A stretch of 64,000 nt of DNA from Bicyclus anynana (GCF_947172395.1 NC_069094.1:6438292-6502291); one strand, 5' to 3'; shown: positions 55,501-60,866, numbered from the stretch's first letter. Numbers and translations are program-made. Notes: generated from the letters alone by a model not told the origin.

Positions 55501-57117
55501 CTGAGCGCGGCCAGCTCTCGCGGACCATACAGAAGAAAGTGCTCGGTGAGTTCTTAACCTAAGATTCAACTTAGCTTAAAAAAAAAACTCAAAAAATAGC
55601 TAAAAGATTTATAATTAATTGATTTTTATCCTGAAGGGTTGACTTTACTTTCACATGATGACCCGGCAAACCTTCTGCCTTATTTTGTAGGAGGGTGAAA
55701 AATACTTTACGACCTACATAAAATACAAAAAAAAATATTTCTGTAGTTGATGAACTAATTAAGTAATCGTCATTTTAGATGTGATGATGGCAGCTCTTAC
55801 AGACACCATTAGCGACCACCCGGAGTTACTGCAGGCTAGAGATGGCATCGCTCTTAACCCTTCCAACAGGTTGGTACAAAGTTAAGACTAATTCACAATT
55901 CATATTCGGCTCACTGTTAAGCACGAGTCTCCTCTCAGAATGAGACGGGTTAGGCCACCAAGCTGTCCCAATGCGGATTGGCAGACCTCACACGAAGAGA
56001 ATTAATAAAATTCTCAGGTAAATGCAGGTTTTCTCACGATGTTTTTCCTTTATCGTTTGAGACACGTGATATTTAATTTCTGAAAATGCACACACCTGAA
56101 AAGTTGGAGGTGCATGCCATGCTAGAGAGACGTGATAGCCCAGTGGATATGACCTCTGCATTCGATTCGGAGTGCGTAGGCTCGATTCCGTTACAATATA
56201 TTGCTTAAATAAGTACGAGTACCGATTTGGAAAATACATTTAATGTAAATCCAATGTAAATATTATTTTTAGATTGAATGTAAATTCATCCAATCTAAAA
56301 AAAAATATTTTAGCTCAGGATTTTATTTTATGCTCAGTGAGCGTGCGATTGATTGCAAACACGCCTGACGGAGAACAATGTAATCAGAAGATGGTGAATG
56401 ATCTTGTCTTGAAGATGACTTGCTTAAAAATTTTCCAATTCGGCATTCCGTACATTAACTATTCGAAGCTATTCTAAGCAGCTAACTTGATAGCAACTGA
56501 ACTAAAAATATAGCATTTATAAAAGTGTGTGTCAGCTCCGACGCATGAATGGAGTTTACGCTTTCAGATCGACTGTCTAAATAGGTGTATATTGCCCCGC
56601 AGCATACTTTATGTACTTCTCAATACTAACGCCTGAAAAGTGAAAGATGCGCAACCGAGGAGCATTGCCCTCTAACTAGTCAGGAAAAACTGTATGTACC
56701 ACCACCCCTCGGTGATGAGTCCAACCGCTTTACCGTTAAGCTATTAAGCCTCTAAAACAAACATTAGGTCATCAGACCAACCGAGAGATAGACCTAAAGT
56801 AAGTATGTACCTACTTATTAGATGCCCTTATTGAGTCATTCCGCCCATACACTCTGCTCCATCCGGCGATACTTTTGCGCTCGCCCAAACGCCCGGTGAC
56901 GCCGCTGAGGTCCCATTAAGGAGTCTACGGCACTTACACAATCAGAAAAAAGTACCTACTTATTAAGATCGAACTTTTGGTATTTTTCAGAATGATGCAT
57001 CAATTTCTGGAGACAAGTGCACTAGAGCCAAGCGTTTCACGGGCAATTCTTGCAGCCTACAAAGACGAGCTCTTAAAGGGCCCTCCTATGCACAAATTCT
57101 CCTTCGAGAGAAACTAA
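22484..57117 (+). CDS. gene 1: unrecognised multi-exon host gene (5' end not found)
   Basis: Twelve exons were found by canonical AG/GT borders and consistent phases: 22484-22509, 25461-25497, 29972-30034, 47675-47889, 48686-48805, 49650-49775, 50619-50768, 51892-52087, 53788-53921, 55416-55545, 55779-55869 and 56991-57117. Together they give at least 471 codons ending in TAA at 57115. The N-terminal part is acidic and low-complexity. From exon 6 on the protein is soluble and probably helical, with stretches such as 'EEAIAFLQEIKFNLEYLRAH' and 'SEEEYEEMMEKLRAADTLYT' that could form coiled coils. There is no signal peptide or membrane segment in the visible part. I do not recognise a domain and give no function. 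The first exon or exons lie upstream, because exon 22484 needs a phase-1 donor before it. A 17.6-kb intron holds two antisense LTR elements. Confidence is high for exons 4-12 and moderate for the first three. Confidence 0.75.
23478..23722 (-). repeat. interspersed repeat, probably LINE-derived
   Basis: It contains 'gactacaatcatgcctgatg', 'gcgtttgcctagaagtgcat', 'aagggcattccacgtcttag' and 'gaggcaaaacgtttcgtgcg'. A shorter related block is near 54970-55090, which has a poly(A)-like end. No intact frame. Confidence 0.5.
24050..24135 (+). repeat. SINE family B, 3' fragment
   Basis: 'Gttagcccacttccatctta' to 'gtcaagggctaacttgtaca' and an A-rich tail. This is the last ~85 bp only. Confidence 0.8.
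25075..25400. repeat. interspersed repeat with 'gttggcgggct' block
   Basis: 'Agcggatatggagcagagac' and 'ctaattgggttggcgggctg' match similar blocks near 10020, 10660, 53270 and 54690 (both strands). The right part ('ggcggagacaggactctaac') may be a separate tRNA-like piece. The class is undetermined. Confidence 0.45.
25461..25497 (+). CDS. gene 1, visible exon 2
   Basis: 37-nt exon between 'tttgttttag' and 'gtaagt', reading DVPVEELENLKM plus one base. Phase 0 in, phase 1 out. Confidence 0.6.
25783..26345 (+). repeat. SINE family B split by an insertion
   Basis: The head ('ggcctccgtggcgcagtagt', 25783-25814) and the rest of the same SINE (from 'acaagacgaaggtcctgggt', about 26067, to 26345) are collinear with complete copies but separated by 250 bp of unrelated sequence. 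Confidence 0.85.
25815..26061. mobile_element. candidate solo LTR inside a SINE
   Basis: A 247-bp insert that starts TG ('tgttcagtatttcagaactg') and ends CA ('gaaatctacatca'). It is flanked by a near 5-bp duplication (GATTT / GTTTT). TG...CA ends, size and a clean insertion point in the SINE fit a solo LTR. No second copy is present in the window to prove it, and the strand is unknown. Confidence 0.55.
26394..26692 (+). repeat. SINE family A, best-preserved copy
   Basis: Complete plus-strand copy from 'gagccgtgatagcccagtgg' through box B ('gggttcgaatccggtccggg') to 'gaatatgggtcgataacgat'. It lies 50 bp after the family B copy in the same orientation. Useful as the reference for the others. 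Confidence 0.9.
27215..27345 (+). repeat. SINE family B head
   Basis: tRNA-like head and first body part ('gtggcacagcggtatgcgcg', 'gggttcgatccccgggtggg', 'gtgggaggcttcggccgtag'). It then switches abruptly at about 27340 to a different repeat. Confidence 0.8.
27340..27525 (+). repeat. repeat shared with 60217
   Basis: From 'cccatgatatgcgggcgaca' to 'gttgccaagct'. The same ~165-bp block is at 60217-60380 without a SINE head. It includes 'gaaagactgcgtgggtgtga' and 'tcggcccgcgcc'. The class is unknown. Confidence 0.7.
27834..28035 (-). repeat. second GCGG-type repeat family
   Basis: Minus copy of the repeat seen in plus at 53008: 'tattataaagctgaagagtt', 'gtccgatttgataaattctt' and 'aggaactacgcggatgaaac'. 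Probably the 3' part of a non-LTR or small DNA element. Confidence 0.6.
28381..28690 (-). repeat. SINE family A
   Basis: Complete minus copy. Its 3' (CAT)n-like tail is at 28381 and its head ends at 'actgggctatcacggctcta'. The last ~18 bp of the head are repeated once in tandem (28690-28708). Confidence 0.85.
28897..29207 (-). repeat. SINE family B
   Basis: Complete minus copy with tail at 28897-28915 and head 'cataccactgcgccatggag' at 29186-29205. Small deletion just before box B. Confidence 0.9.
29972..30034 (+). CDS. gene 1, visible exon 3
   Basis: 63-nt exon between 'ttgatctacag' and 'gtgagt', reading ETSKEMVPDMKSEHMEYHRL between split codons. Phase 1 in and out. The 17.6-kb intron with the nested retroelements follows. 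Confidence 0.65.
30035..31678. other. intron DNA without recognised element
   Basis: AT-rich intron sequence of gene 1. A 36-bp block ('atcaatgaatattttatttc...') is directly duplicated at about 30650 and 30715. 'Cacccacgacttcgtccgcg' at 30091 is a short terminus of a common repeat. Confidence 0.5.
31679..31684. repeat. target-site duplication of outer element (left)
   Basis: TTCGTT, repeated at 47067-47072 directly after the right LTR. Confidence 0.75.
31685..32096 (-). repeat. outer element LTR (3' LTR in element sense)
   Basis: 412 bp, collinear with 46655-47066. The plus-strand ends are CTATAAGCC...AACCTAACAG, so the termini are CT...AG rather than the usual TG...CA. Confidence 0.9.
32374..32614 (-). 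repeat. inner element 3' LTR
   Basis: 241 bp, TGTTATGGGG...GTATAACA, identical by eye to 40771-41011. The 6-bp ends are inverted. Confidence 0.95.
32615..32626 (-). promoter_or_regulatory. polypurine tract
   Basis: On the minus strand AAAAGGGGGAGG lies immediately before the 3' LTR. This is the normal position and composition of the plus-strand DNA primer. Confidence 0.85.
32677..34477 (-). CDS. env: errantivirus envelope, baculovirus-F-like (spliced exon)
   Basis: Membrane fusion glycoprotein of the retroelement. The frame is open from upstream of 34477 to the stop at 32677. It has no ATG until well inside; the first alternative start is a GTG at 34023. A splice acceptor (branch-like CTAAC, then TATTTTCAG) ends at 34478 on the minus strand, so env is probably made from a spliced RNA. 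A basic KNKR site (codons at 34171-34182) is followed by SAWFSGIGSV, which resembles a fusion peptide. A membrane segment lies at about 32809-32874 and a ~43-residue tail follows. There are no internal stops. About 600 codons fit the family. Confidence 0.85.
34478..34500 (-). promoter_or_regulatory. env splice acceptor
   Basis: Minus strand CTAACATACTACACTATTTTCAG. It has a branch-point-like CTAAC, pyrimidine-rich DNA and CAG, and lies 190 nt downstream of the pol stop. The matching donor in the leader or gag start was not identified. Confidence 0.55.
34668..37424 (-). pseudogene. pol: errantivirus Pol, second part: reverse transcriptase C-terminus, RNase H, integrase
   Basis: 918-codon open frame. 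It holds the reverse-transcriptase YLDD box (residues 16-19), RNase H with TCDAS (163-167) and TDHKP (230-234), then a linker of about 280 residues. The integrase zinc region follows (H579, H586, C616, C619), then the catalytic D649, D709 and E745 (35 residues between the last two) and a GPY motif at 879-881. All catalytic residues I looked for are present. The linker is unusually long, acidic and proline-rich, with the direct repeat IENPVRSPS. The frame is separated from the start of Pol by the break at 37450-37456. The listed start is only the first in-frame Met and is not a real initiation site. Confidence 0.9.
37369..38787 (-). pseudogene. pol: errantivirus Pol, first part: protease and N-terminal reverse transcriptase
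   Basis: Open in the -1 frame from the slip site, without a start codon of its own, to a premature stop at 37369. It carries the aspartic protease motif LLLIDTGATISL (near 38630). The first half of reverse transcriptase follows: 'SPIWVVPKK', 'KWRVVIDYRKLN', 'YFSTLDLASGFHQI' with the first catalytic Asp, and MPFGL. Just after MPFGL the frame is lost in a T7 run (A7 in sense) at 37450-37456, and what follows to the stop is out of frame. The rest of Pol continues in another frame at 37424. The change could be a real mutation or a homopolymer sequencing error. Confidence 0.85.
38772..39860 (-). CDS. gag: errantivirus Gag
   Basis: 362-codon frame from ATG (39860) to TAA (38772-38774). It codes the structural polyprotein that would form the particle. 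Residues ~35-215 are the capsid-like part ('ILLKFIKPYDGSRETINSFI', 'FLMGLYPRVSNIVRCKSPKN'). Residues ~255-310 are a Q/G/P/N-rich tandem repeat with units like RPPQGQSFN. The tail is very acidic. No CCHC zinc knuckle is present, as is usual for errantivirus Gag. The frame is intact. Four codons before the stop are two overlapping -1 slip heptamers (38778-38787). Confidence 0.9.
   Translation of the reverse strand: MATKKPQVEIPTEIPVVFEKIASPSVGKLEKREVDLNILLKFIKPYDGSRETINSFITNCNNAFELATEPQKFILFKYIQSQLQGKAEIAASIKEFTSYEQLKDFLKTQFSQRKHYSHLITDLQECKQGPAETVTQFSIKIESILSQLLTEISLNPTKKSEVPGRTAAMEDLALHHFLMGLYPRVSNIVRCKSPKNLNEAISFAISEEKIQQTLYRKSEKPQQKLIKTNTNNNPHRNNSYGPKPNYYPNKSFTPINRPQGQFFNRPPQGQSFNRPPQGPHFNRPFQGQQLNRPHQGQFNKNQSFDKPRVNFVNEENSSPNYEEEGEEDYQDNLGNNEQYCAEQYHDQDQVEYFDDSDQNLNE
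38778..38787 (-). promoter_or_regulatory. gag-pol -1 frameshift site (two overlapping heptamers)
   Basis: On the minus strand the gag end reads AAATTTAAAC. In the gag frame this contains A-AAU-UUA and, overlapping, U-UUA-AAC. Both are canonical X-XXY-YYZ slippery heptamers. The pol frame is open from here in the -1 register, and the gag stop follows within four codons. A downstream stimulatory RNA structure was not evaluated. Confidence 0.75.
39861..40749 (-). other. inner element 5' leader
   Basis: About 890 bp between primer site and gag start. The part next to the PBS (40440-40740) is GC-richer and carries an open frame only on the opposite strand. The rest is very AT-rich. A donor for env splicing should lie here or at the start of gag, but I could not choose one. 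Confidence 0.6.
40750..40767 (-). promoter_or_regulatory. primer binding site, tRNA-Leu type
   Basis: On the minus strand TGGTGGCAGCGGTGGGAT starts three bases after the 5' LTR. Its complement ATCCCACCGCTGCCACCA matches the 3' acceptor end of insect tRNA-Leu(AAG) plus CCA as I remember it. The tRNA identity rests on memory; the TGG start and position are seen. Confidence 0.75.
40771..41011 (-). repeat. inner element 5' LTR
   Basis: 241 bp, identical by eye to 32374-32614. Transcription would start here and run toward lower coordinates. Confidence 0.95.
41016..41728 (-). pseudogene. outer element integrase remnant
   Basis: On the minus strand: 'TPRANGQVERFNRTIL' (41546-41728), the C-terminal end of an integrase core with its last Glu. 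Then 'YQQGDLVRVERQVAHDD' (near 41340) and 'YKGPYRIVKLLDND' (41085-41288), a GPY module and acidic tail. The parts are in different frames. Most of the integrase (zinc region and first two catalytic Asp) is absent, because the sequence jumps to RNase H at about 41730. Confidence 0.8.
41730..42900 (-). pseudogene. outer element reverse transcriptase / RNase H remnant
   Basis: Minus-strand pieces: 'RWWIQLQEYDRTIEYRPGAR' and 'MTRADALSRNP' (about 41758-41860), the RNase H end; 'EREAVIASLSEFRVYLIGIP' (about 41930-41990); and 'WSLKNEQEIVFEKIKELLTS' (about 42160-42225), the RT connection. The typical YxDD region near 42350-42450 is decayed. Several stops and shifts are present. Confidence 0.75.
42927..43560 (-). 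pseudogene. outer element zinc knuckle and protease remnant
   Basis: Minus-strand frame 43266-43457 contains CHVDLGSQCSLQG, the active-site region of a retroviral-type aspartic protease with DLGS in place of DTG/DSG. Just upstream is a degraded Cys/His stretch resembling a CCHC knuckle ('CDRIGHLTYNC'). Frame 42927-43163 ('VLLGHSFTEKPDI') is the C-terminal part of the protease or a connecting region. Confidence 0.7.
43547..44516 (-). pseudogene. outer element gag remnant
   Basis: Minus-strand frames at 44136-44516 (serine/arginine-rich N-part ending 'VPEFDPVSKDQTVLIWINKV', typical of the start of a Gypsy capsid) and 43547-43843. They are separated by a T-run (43932-43944) and stops. The capsid middle is lost or out of frame. 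Confidence 0.7.
44640..45395. repeat. hierarchical minisatellite in outer gag
   Basis: Core 'ccctccacctagggtttc'. Starts at 44644, 44731, 44817, 44903, 44989, 45075 and 45162 give 87, 86, 86, 86, 86 and 87-bp units. Then come four ~33-bp units (about 45196-45330) and further cores to 45390. In sense (minus) an 87-bp unit is 29 codons with two LGGG turns. The 33-bp unit is 11 codons (SKDKMETLGGG or YKDKKETLGGG). The four 86-bp units lack one C of a C6 run, so the frame breaks in each. Confidence 0.9.
45396..46654 (-). other. outer element 5' leader
   Basis: AT-rich 1.26 kb between the gag repeats and the 5' LTR. It has TATA/ATAT palindromes around 45958-46000 and homopolymer runs. I recognise no coding sequence; a 76-codon frame at 46246-46476 has no recognised similarity. 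Confidence 0.5.
46655..47066 (-). repeat. outer element LTR (5' LTR in element sense)
   Basis: Partner of 31685-32096, with about two mismatches in 412 positions by eye. On the minus strand the sequence after it reads TTCAGTAGTGGGATAGTCGA. I could not match this to a tRNA 3' end, so its primer site is unassigned. Confidence 0.9.
47067..47072. repeat. target-site duplication of outer element (right)
   Basis: TTCGTT, the partner of 31679-31684. Confidence 0.75.
47324..47520 (+). repeat. SINE family A head, then GCGAAGTCGCGG terminus
   Basis: Plus-strand SINE head and half body ('ccgtgatagcccagtggata', 'taggttcgaatccggtctgg'). It stops near 47478 and runs into 'gcgaacgaagtcgcggatgt', an inverted end of the common GACTTCGTCCGCG repeat. 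Confidence 0.75.
47675..47889 (+). CDS. gene 1, visible exon 4
   Basis: 215-nt exon between 'cgtatttacag' and 'gtgagtg'. The frame completes the split GAT codon and reads SVQANGDLVSRLEQHASADA... to ...TPLPEEQTTK. Acidic, with no recognised domain. Confidence 0.8.
48686..48805 (+). CDS. gene 1, visible exon 5
   Basis: 120-nt exon, phase 0 on both sides, between 'acttttttttag' and 'gtaact'. Reads VFHGAARLVQPGMGTNIPQN..., ending in KAPKNN. Confidence 0.8.
48834..48920. repeat. imperfect 'tgctatctatatt' tandem repeat
   Basis: Three to four imperfect copies of TGCTATCTATATTATATA-like units just after the donor of exon 48686-48805. Confidence 0.6.
49515..49620 (+). repeat. SINE family A, diverged 3' part
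   Basis: 'Gaggaaacctgtatactgag', 'tctctgcgtgtgtgaagtgt' and a 'gaatatgggttgttaatgat' tail. Ends 29 bp before exon 49650. Confidence 0.65.
49650..49775 (+). CDS. gene 1, visible exon 6
   Basis: 126-nt exon, phase 0/0, between 'actttattag' and 'gtaata'. Reads MDHYASYAGVQYSPLDMAEY... The exon starts with ATG, so an internal start of a shorter isoform is possible but not shown. Confidence 0.85.
50005..50290. repeat. (CAT)n and interspersed repeat
   Basis: A CAT run (50009-50026) is followed by 'ccttatcccacttaagtggg' and C/T-rich sequence to 'tgtccataccaagctaatcc'. The pattern is typical of a high-copy repeat 3' end with a GAT tail. Class not determined. Confidence 0.45.
50619..50768 (+). CDS. 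gene 1, visible exon 7
   Basis: 150-nt exon, phase 0/0, between 'ttttcctag' and 'gtagat'. It codes a charged, probably helical segment (MTKEEAIAFLQEIKFNLEYL...). It starts with ATG. Confidence 0.85.
51498..51826 (-). repeat. SINE family B
   Basis: Complete minus copy in the intron before exon 51892, ending only about 65 bp from that exon. Head 'cataccactgcgccacggag' at 51801-51820. Confidence 0.9.
51892..52087 (+). CDS. gene 1, visible exon 8
   Basis: 196-nt exon between 'ttgttttttag' and 'gtaaga', phase 0 in and 1 out. Reads EYQYRPVTLQSFPFGGSPDI... with a proline-rich stretch (LAALPPMPVSSEFRPEPVKR). A family B SINE lies just upstream in the intron. Confidence 0.85.
52251..52387 (+). repeat. 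inverted-repeat partner (left)
   Basis: 137 bp from 'tgctcctcggctgcacacct' to 'gggagctgacacacgc'. It matches the reverse complement of 56525-56664 at roughly 80-85% by eye. It lies in the intron before exon 53788. Confidence 0.8.
53008..53219 (+). repeat. second GCGG-type repeat family
   Basis: From 'actagctgacgccgcgcggt' through 'atatatagcctatagccttc' to a (CAAA)n run and 'cttcagctttataatattag'. The same family in minus is at 27834. Confidence 0.65.
53255..53370. repeat. 'gcagcgttatgggtc' repeat fragment
   Basis: Matches blocks near 10020, 10660, 25100 and 54690. Short and without frame. Confidence 0.45.
53788..53921 (+). CDS. gene 1, visible exon 9
   Basis: 134-nt exon between 'ttattacag' and 'gtaact', phase 1 in and 0 out. 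Reads TSDYDRDGPIISEEEYEEMM..., strongly acidic and helical. Confidence 0.85.
54660..55275 (+). repeat. composite of repeat fragments with LINE-like poly(A) end
   Basis: A 'ggcattagagcagtatgata' fragment (54700), a (GAT)n run and SINE family A debris ('tgctcactgttgagcacgag'). Then a block with 'tgttccagattccgttttcc', 'ggctggatcatcgcttaaaa' and 'gcaataaagtataaataaaa', a typical poly(A)-tailed non-LTR end. Confidence 0.5.
55305..55375 (-). repeat. SINE family A head
   Basis: Only the tRNA-like head, minus strand ('cggattcgaacctacaccct', 'atatccactaggctatctcg'), 40 bp before exon 55416. Confidence 0.75.
55416..55545 (+). CDS. gene 1, visible exon 10
   Basis: 130-nt exon between 'tggtttcag' and 'gtgagt', phase 0 in and 1 out. 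Clearly GC-richer than its surroundings. Reads MMFSQSLAREPTSARAATQR... Confidence 0.85.
55779..55869 (+). CDS. gene 1, visible exon 11
   Basis: 91-nt exon between 'tcattttag' and 'gttggt', phase 1 in and 2 out. Reads VMMAALTDTISDHPELLQAR... Confidence 0.8.
55893..56192. repeat. head-to-head SINE family A pair
   Basis: A minus-strand body (55893-56120, 'catattcggctcactgttaa' to 'aagttggaggtgcatgccat') abuts a plus-strand head (56127-56192, 'gacgtgatagcccagtggat', 'taggctcgattccg'). The junction is not that of one intact SINE. Confidence 0.75.
56525..56664 (-). repeat. inverted-repeat partner (right)
   Basis: From 'gtgtgtgtcagctccgacgc' to 'gcgcaaccgaggagca', the reverse complement of 52251-52387. 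Both share 'gtatgctgcggggcaa' and 'cagtcgatctgaaag'. It lies in the intron before the last exon. A related short block may sit at 52201. Confidence 0.8.
56991..57117 (+). CDS. gene 1, last exon (coding part)
   Basis: It begins after 'tatttttcag', completes an AGA codon and reads MMHQFLETSALEPSVSRAIL... to ...HKFSFERN, then TAA (57115-57117). A 3' UTR follows with an AATAAA at 57362. Confidence 0.85.
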
Positions 57118-57361
57118 AACGTATACTTGCAACATGTAATAGATATTCTCCTGCCGTTTTATTTCGAAATATTCCGTTCCGCTGATTTATCTATAAAAAT
57201 ATAACATTAGGAAATGCCAAAGCGTAGAACATAAGATTGATTTGAGCTTGAGAAAGCAGTTAGGAAATTCTGGGTTTTTAGAACTTGCCTAAAGTCTACA
57301 TACATAGAAGGTAACTGATTTTTGCATCTTTTTAACAATCGTTTGTTTATAGGTTATGATT

Positions 57362-57367
57362 AATAAA
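57362..57367 (+). promoter_or_regulatory. candidate poly(A) signal of gene 1
   Basis: AATAAA about 245 nt after the stop codon. Other AATAAA hexamers lie further downstream in the AT-rich region, so this is only the nearest one. Confidence 0.4.
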
Positions 57368-57689
57368 GCTATCTATAACACCTTGAGCAAAAACAATAAC
57401 TACTTAAGTTAGAAGTTTTTAATTAAGAAGGCAATTTCTAAAAATCAGAATGAGTGATAGGGTTTAAAACTATACGTTACCCATTATTAAAAATAACAAT
57501 TTTATATATGCGCTCAAAAATGCAAAATTTTTTACTCTGATGGTAGATGGTAATTTAGCAATGAGTCGAACGCTAGAAAAAAGACGAACGAGACTAGGTA
57601 ACAACGTGAAAGACTTCGTCAAAGATTAGTTAAAGGTTGGTATAAGAACTAGGAGCAGCCCTTGCAATCAGGGTGAATGGAATGTGATT

Positions 57690-57965
57690 TTAGTGCAAAC
57701 TATGGAATAATAGCAAAGAGTAACTATGGAATAATAAAAGCAAAGAGTAATTATGGAATAATAGCAAACAGTAACTATGGAATAATAGCAAACAGTAACT
57801 ATGGAATAATAGCAAAGAGTAAATATGGAATAATAGCAAAGAGTAACTATGGAATAATAGCAAAGAGTAACCATGGAATAATAGGAAAGAGTAACTATGG
57901 AATAATAGCAAAGAGTAACTATGGAATAATAGGAAAGAGTAACTATGGAATAATAGCAGAGTCAG
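57690..57965. repeat. 24-bp minisatellite, 11 copies
   Basis: Unit 'aactatggaataatagcaaa' plus GAGT, 11 copies with point changes and one 3-nt expansion. The period is a multiple of three, so frames stay open on both strands (plus-strand 101-codon frame with SNYGIIAK units). It lies 0.6 kb after the gene 1 stop, so it may be in the 3' UTR or intergenic. Confidence 0.9.
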
Positions 57966-57982
57966 TAGAAGGAAAGATTTAA

Positions 57983-60210
57983 ACCCAAATGGGTGGAGTT
58001 TGAACACAAGATCTTTAAGAATTAATTTACTTTTGAACCACTGCTTGTATACTTTTGAGAACTGATTCCTCAATTAATTTTAAATCTCTTTTTATTTGCG
58101 TTTGCATAATCTATATGCAGAATGTAGAAAAACAACTACACTACTAAATGATCGTGTTTGTATGGCTATGATAAGAATATATCGCCGAATATAGTGTCAT
58201 CTATCTATATGTTATTGCGTGTAGTAGGTAAACCATAGATGTTATGCGTTTAGGTAAATTATTTTATGACGCGTACCTACACTTTTACAAAGTATGCTTA
58301 AGACGTGTCTATGAATAAGTGCAAGATGTCATTTTAATTGCGACGTATTCGTGGACGTTAATACAGTGTTTGTTTGTGTTTGCGTACGCGCCACTTTAAA
58401 ATAATTTACATTTAATAAAATATTATCATTCATTAATTATTTATCAAGTAGAAATTACATGTGTATATCAATTTAACATTCGGTAATCTGAAAGTTTAGT
58501 TCTTAAATTTTTTATTACCTAAAATTTTTACAGATAGGAACTTTATTTATGTAAAATGTAGAAAAAAAACACTTAGTTGTATGTAGATAGAAAATTATTA
58601 AAAAACATACCACTAGTCGGTTTTAGGTTTTACTAGTTTTTAGTGTCATTATTTGATTTCAGTGATTATTTATTTTTACTACATTTTTTATTATTAATAG
58701 ATTTCATCATTTTGATATAATTTTTACAAACTTGAGATACTTCTAGATTATAAGAAAGGCATGATATTTAATCCCTTTTCCTTGACATACTAATTTTGAA
58801 TAAGCTGTGTGTACATTTTACAAAATAACTATTTAAGCAACGTAAGCTTAAAAATGTTTGCCTTTCCATATTATAAACCTTTCCAAAGCTCATATGTAAG
58901 TAATTAAGTATATATAGATTATAAGTATTAGTATAAGATATTTATACTAAAATATAATACGATGTTATAAATTATTCCGTTGTAATGTCTAGTCAAACTT
59001 TTAAAACGTATTTTTCTACATAATCATCAAAACAACTGTGATGTACTTATCACTTGAAATACATTTGAAAATTGCCCCAAATTAACATTACATATAAACA
59101 TGTCATTATCGATTGTTTACATTAAATAAACATCATTATATACAAATTGTATATTGTTATTGATTTTTTTTTATATAATAATTATTTTGGAGTATTTACG
59201 AAATTGTGATAATCTTAAATAATGAATTATGAAACGGGGGTTGTATGATAATCGATAGGAGGTTTTAAAGCTTGAATTTTAAAACTTAAGTTGCAAAGCA
59301 AAGCATGTTACATAGGTACTGTTCTGTAATCCATTTTATTTAGTTTCATAACTAGGTAAAAAATATATGACTTTTAAAGGTAATTTAAAGTGACGCCTGA
59401 AAACTTGAATTCCAAATTGTGCATGCTTAAGCCGCTTATAGTAATAGTCGCATGTTTTCCATATAGAGCAGGCGCTATTTGTTGGTCCATTCTTTTGTTA
59501 TGTACCCAACCCCGTTTGATATTGAATATATGAAAAAAATGCTTATCTATCAGAGCTAGGAGTATTTTAATTAATTTAATTGGTAAAAGTTATTTTATAT
59601 AAGTGATTGTACACGTTGGATCATTGATGTTTTAAAATCGAATTGTATAAGTAAACACATTTCAAATTTGAGTGTTATTGGCTGGTATGTAGATATTCGC
59701 TCGGTTTTTCCTCATTTTCGTATTTACCCCAAAGCATTTTATTATTATTAAATTTAACTCATGCAAAATGCATATCAAAAATAATTAAAAGACATATCAC
59801 ACCATTTCAGTTTAAATAAAATTGGTACAGTTACGTTCACATTCATTAATTATATTTATTTATTATACGTATTTATTACATTATTTATATTATTCCACCA
59901 GACCAATGAAACTATAAAAGTACCTAACGTACTAAGTACATCACAGTGTATATTTCAAACTTACAAAAGATCTATCGATATCTAATCTAAATGAAATAAG
60001 ACTTAGACAAATCTATTAGAATCTAAAAAATATATCTGCGAGACTTAAATAACGCGTCATTGTTAGAATTGATGCTTAAAGGAATCTGCGTAAATTTATT
60101 ATATTTATATTATTCTTTGAAACATATTATAAATTTAATAAAAAAGTATTAATGTGATTGGCGTTTTATTCAAAATATCCTACACTATAGTCTGGTAAGT
60201 TCGGTTATAA
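57983..60210. other. AT-rich intergenic / possible long 3' UTR
   Basis: Very AT-rich, with several AATAAA hexamers (for example near 59127). No frame with coding character and no SINE. Confidence 0.5.
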
Positions 60211-60216
60211 CACACC

Positions 60217-60380
60217 CATGATATGCGGGCGACAGGGGGAAAGACTGCGCGGGTGTGAAATCGTGCGTGCCAGGAAGTGACGTGCATCAGTCGGGTTATT
60301 CATTCATCGCTACACGTCTCCCGGCCCGCGCGCAACATCGGCAGTGTAACGAAAGAAGTTGCCAAGCTAAAAAGCCAAAC
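60217..60380 (+). repeat. repeat shared with 27340
   Basis: 'Cccatgatatgcgggcgaca' to 'gttgccaagct'. Same block as at 27340-27525. Confidence 0.7.
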
Positions 60381-60649
60381 TCGCTGTGCAATATGTATCA
60401 ATAAACAAATTAAAAATATGGGTATAAGTCGCTAGTCATTTGACACCTAAAAATAATTTTAATTAACTTGTTCCTAAATAAATCAAAATTAATTTCAATG
60501 AGCTTAGAACAATTAGATATAGTTAATATCTTTTGAATAACATTTTATAAAACAAAAATACATAATCTTTTTAAATAAAAGTGAACGGCTGGACCGATTT
60601 GGCTGAAAATTGGTGGAGAGGTAGCTTAGAACCAAGAGACGTACAAACT

Positions 60650-60830
60650 ACTACCGGCAAAGACGTACCGCCAAGCGATTTAGCGTTCCGGTACGATGTC
60701 GTGTAGAAACCGAAAGGGATGTGGATTTTCATGTTCTTCCTAACAAGTTAGCCCGCTTCCATTTTAGATTGCATCATCACTTACCATCAGAGAGATTGTA
60801 GACAAGGGCTAACTTCTAAAGAAAAAAAAA
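60650..60830 (+). repeat. SINE family B, headless
   Basis: Plus-strand 3' half from 'accggcaaagacgtaccgcc' to 'gacaagggctaacttctaaa' and A-rich tail. Confidence 0.8.
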
Positions 60831-60866
60831 ACATAAATTCACCAAAATCAAGACTTGCACAATGTG

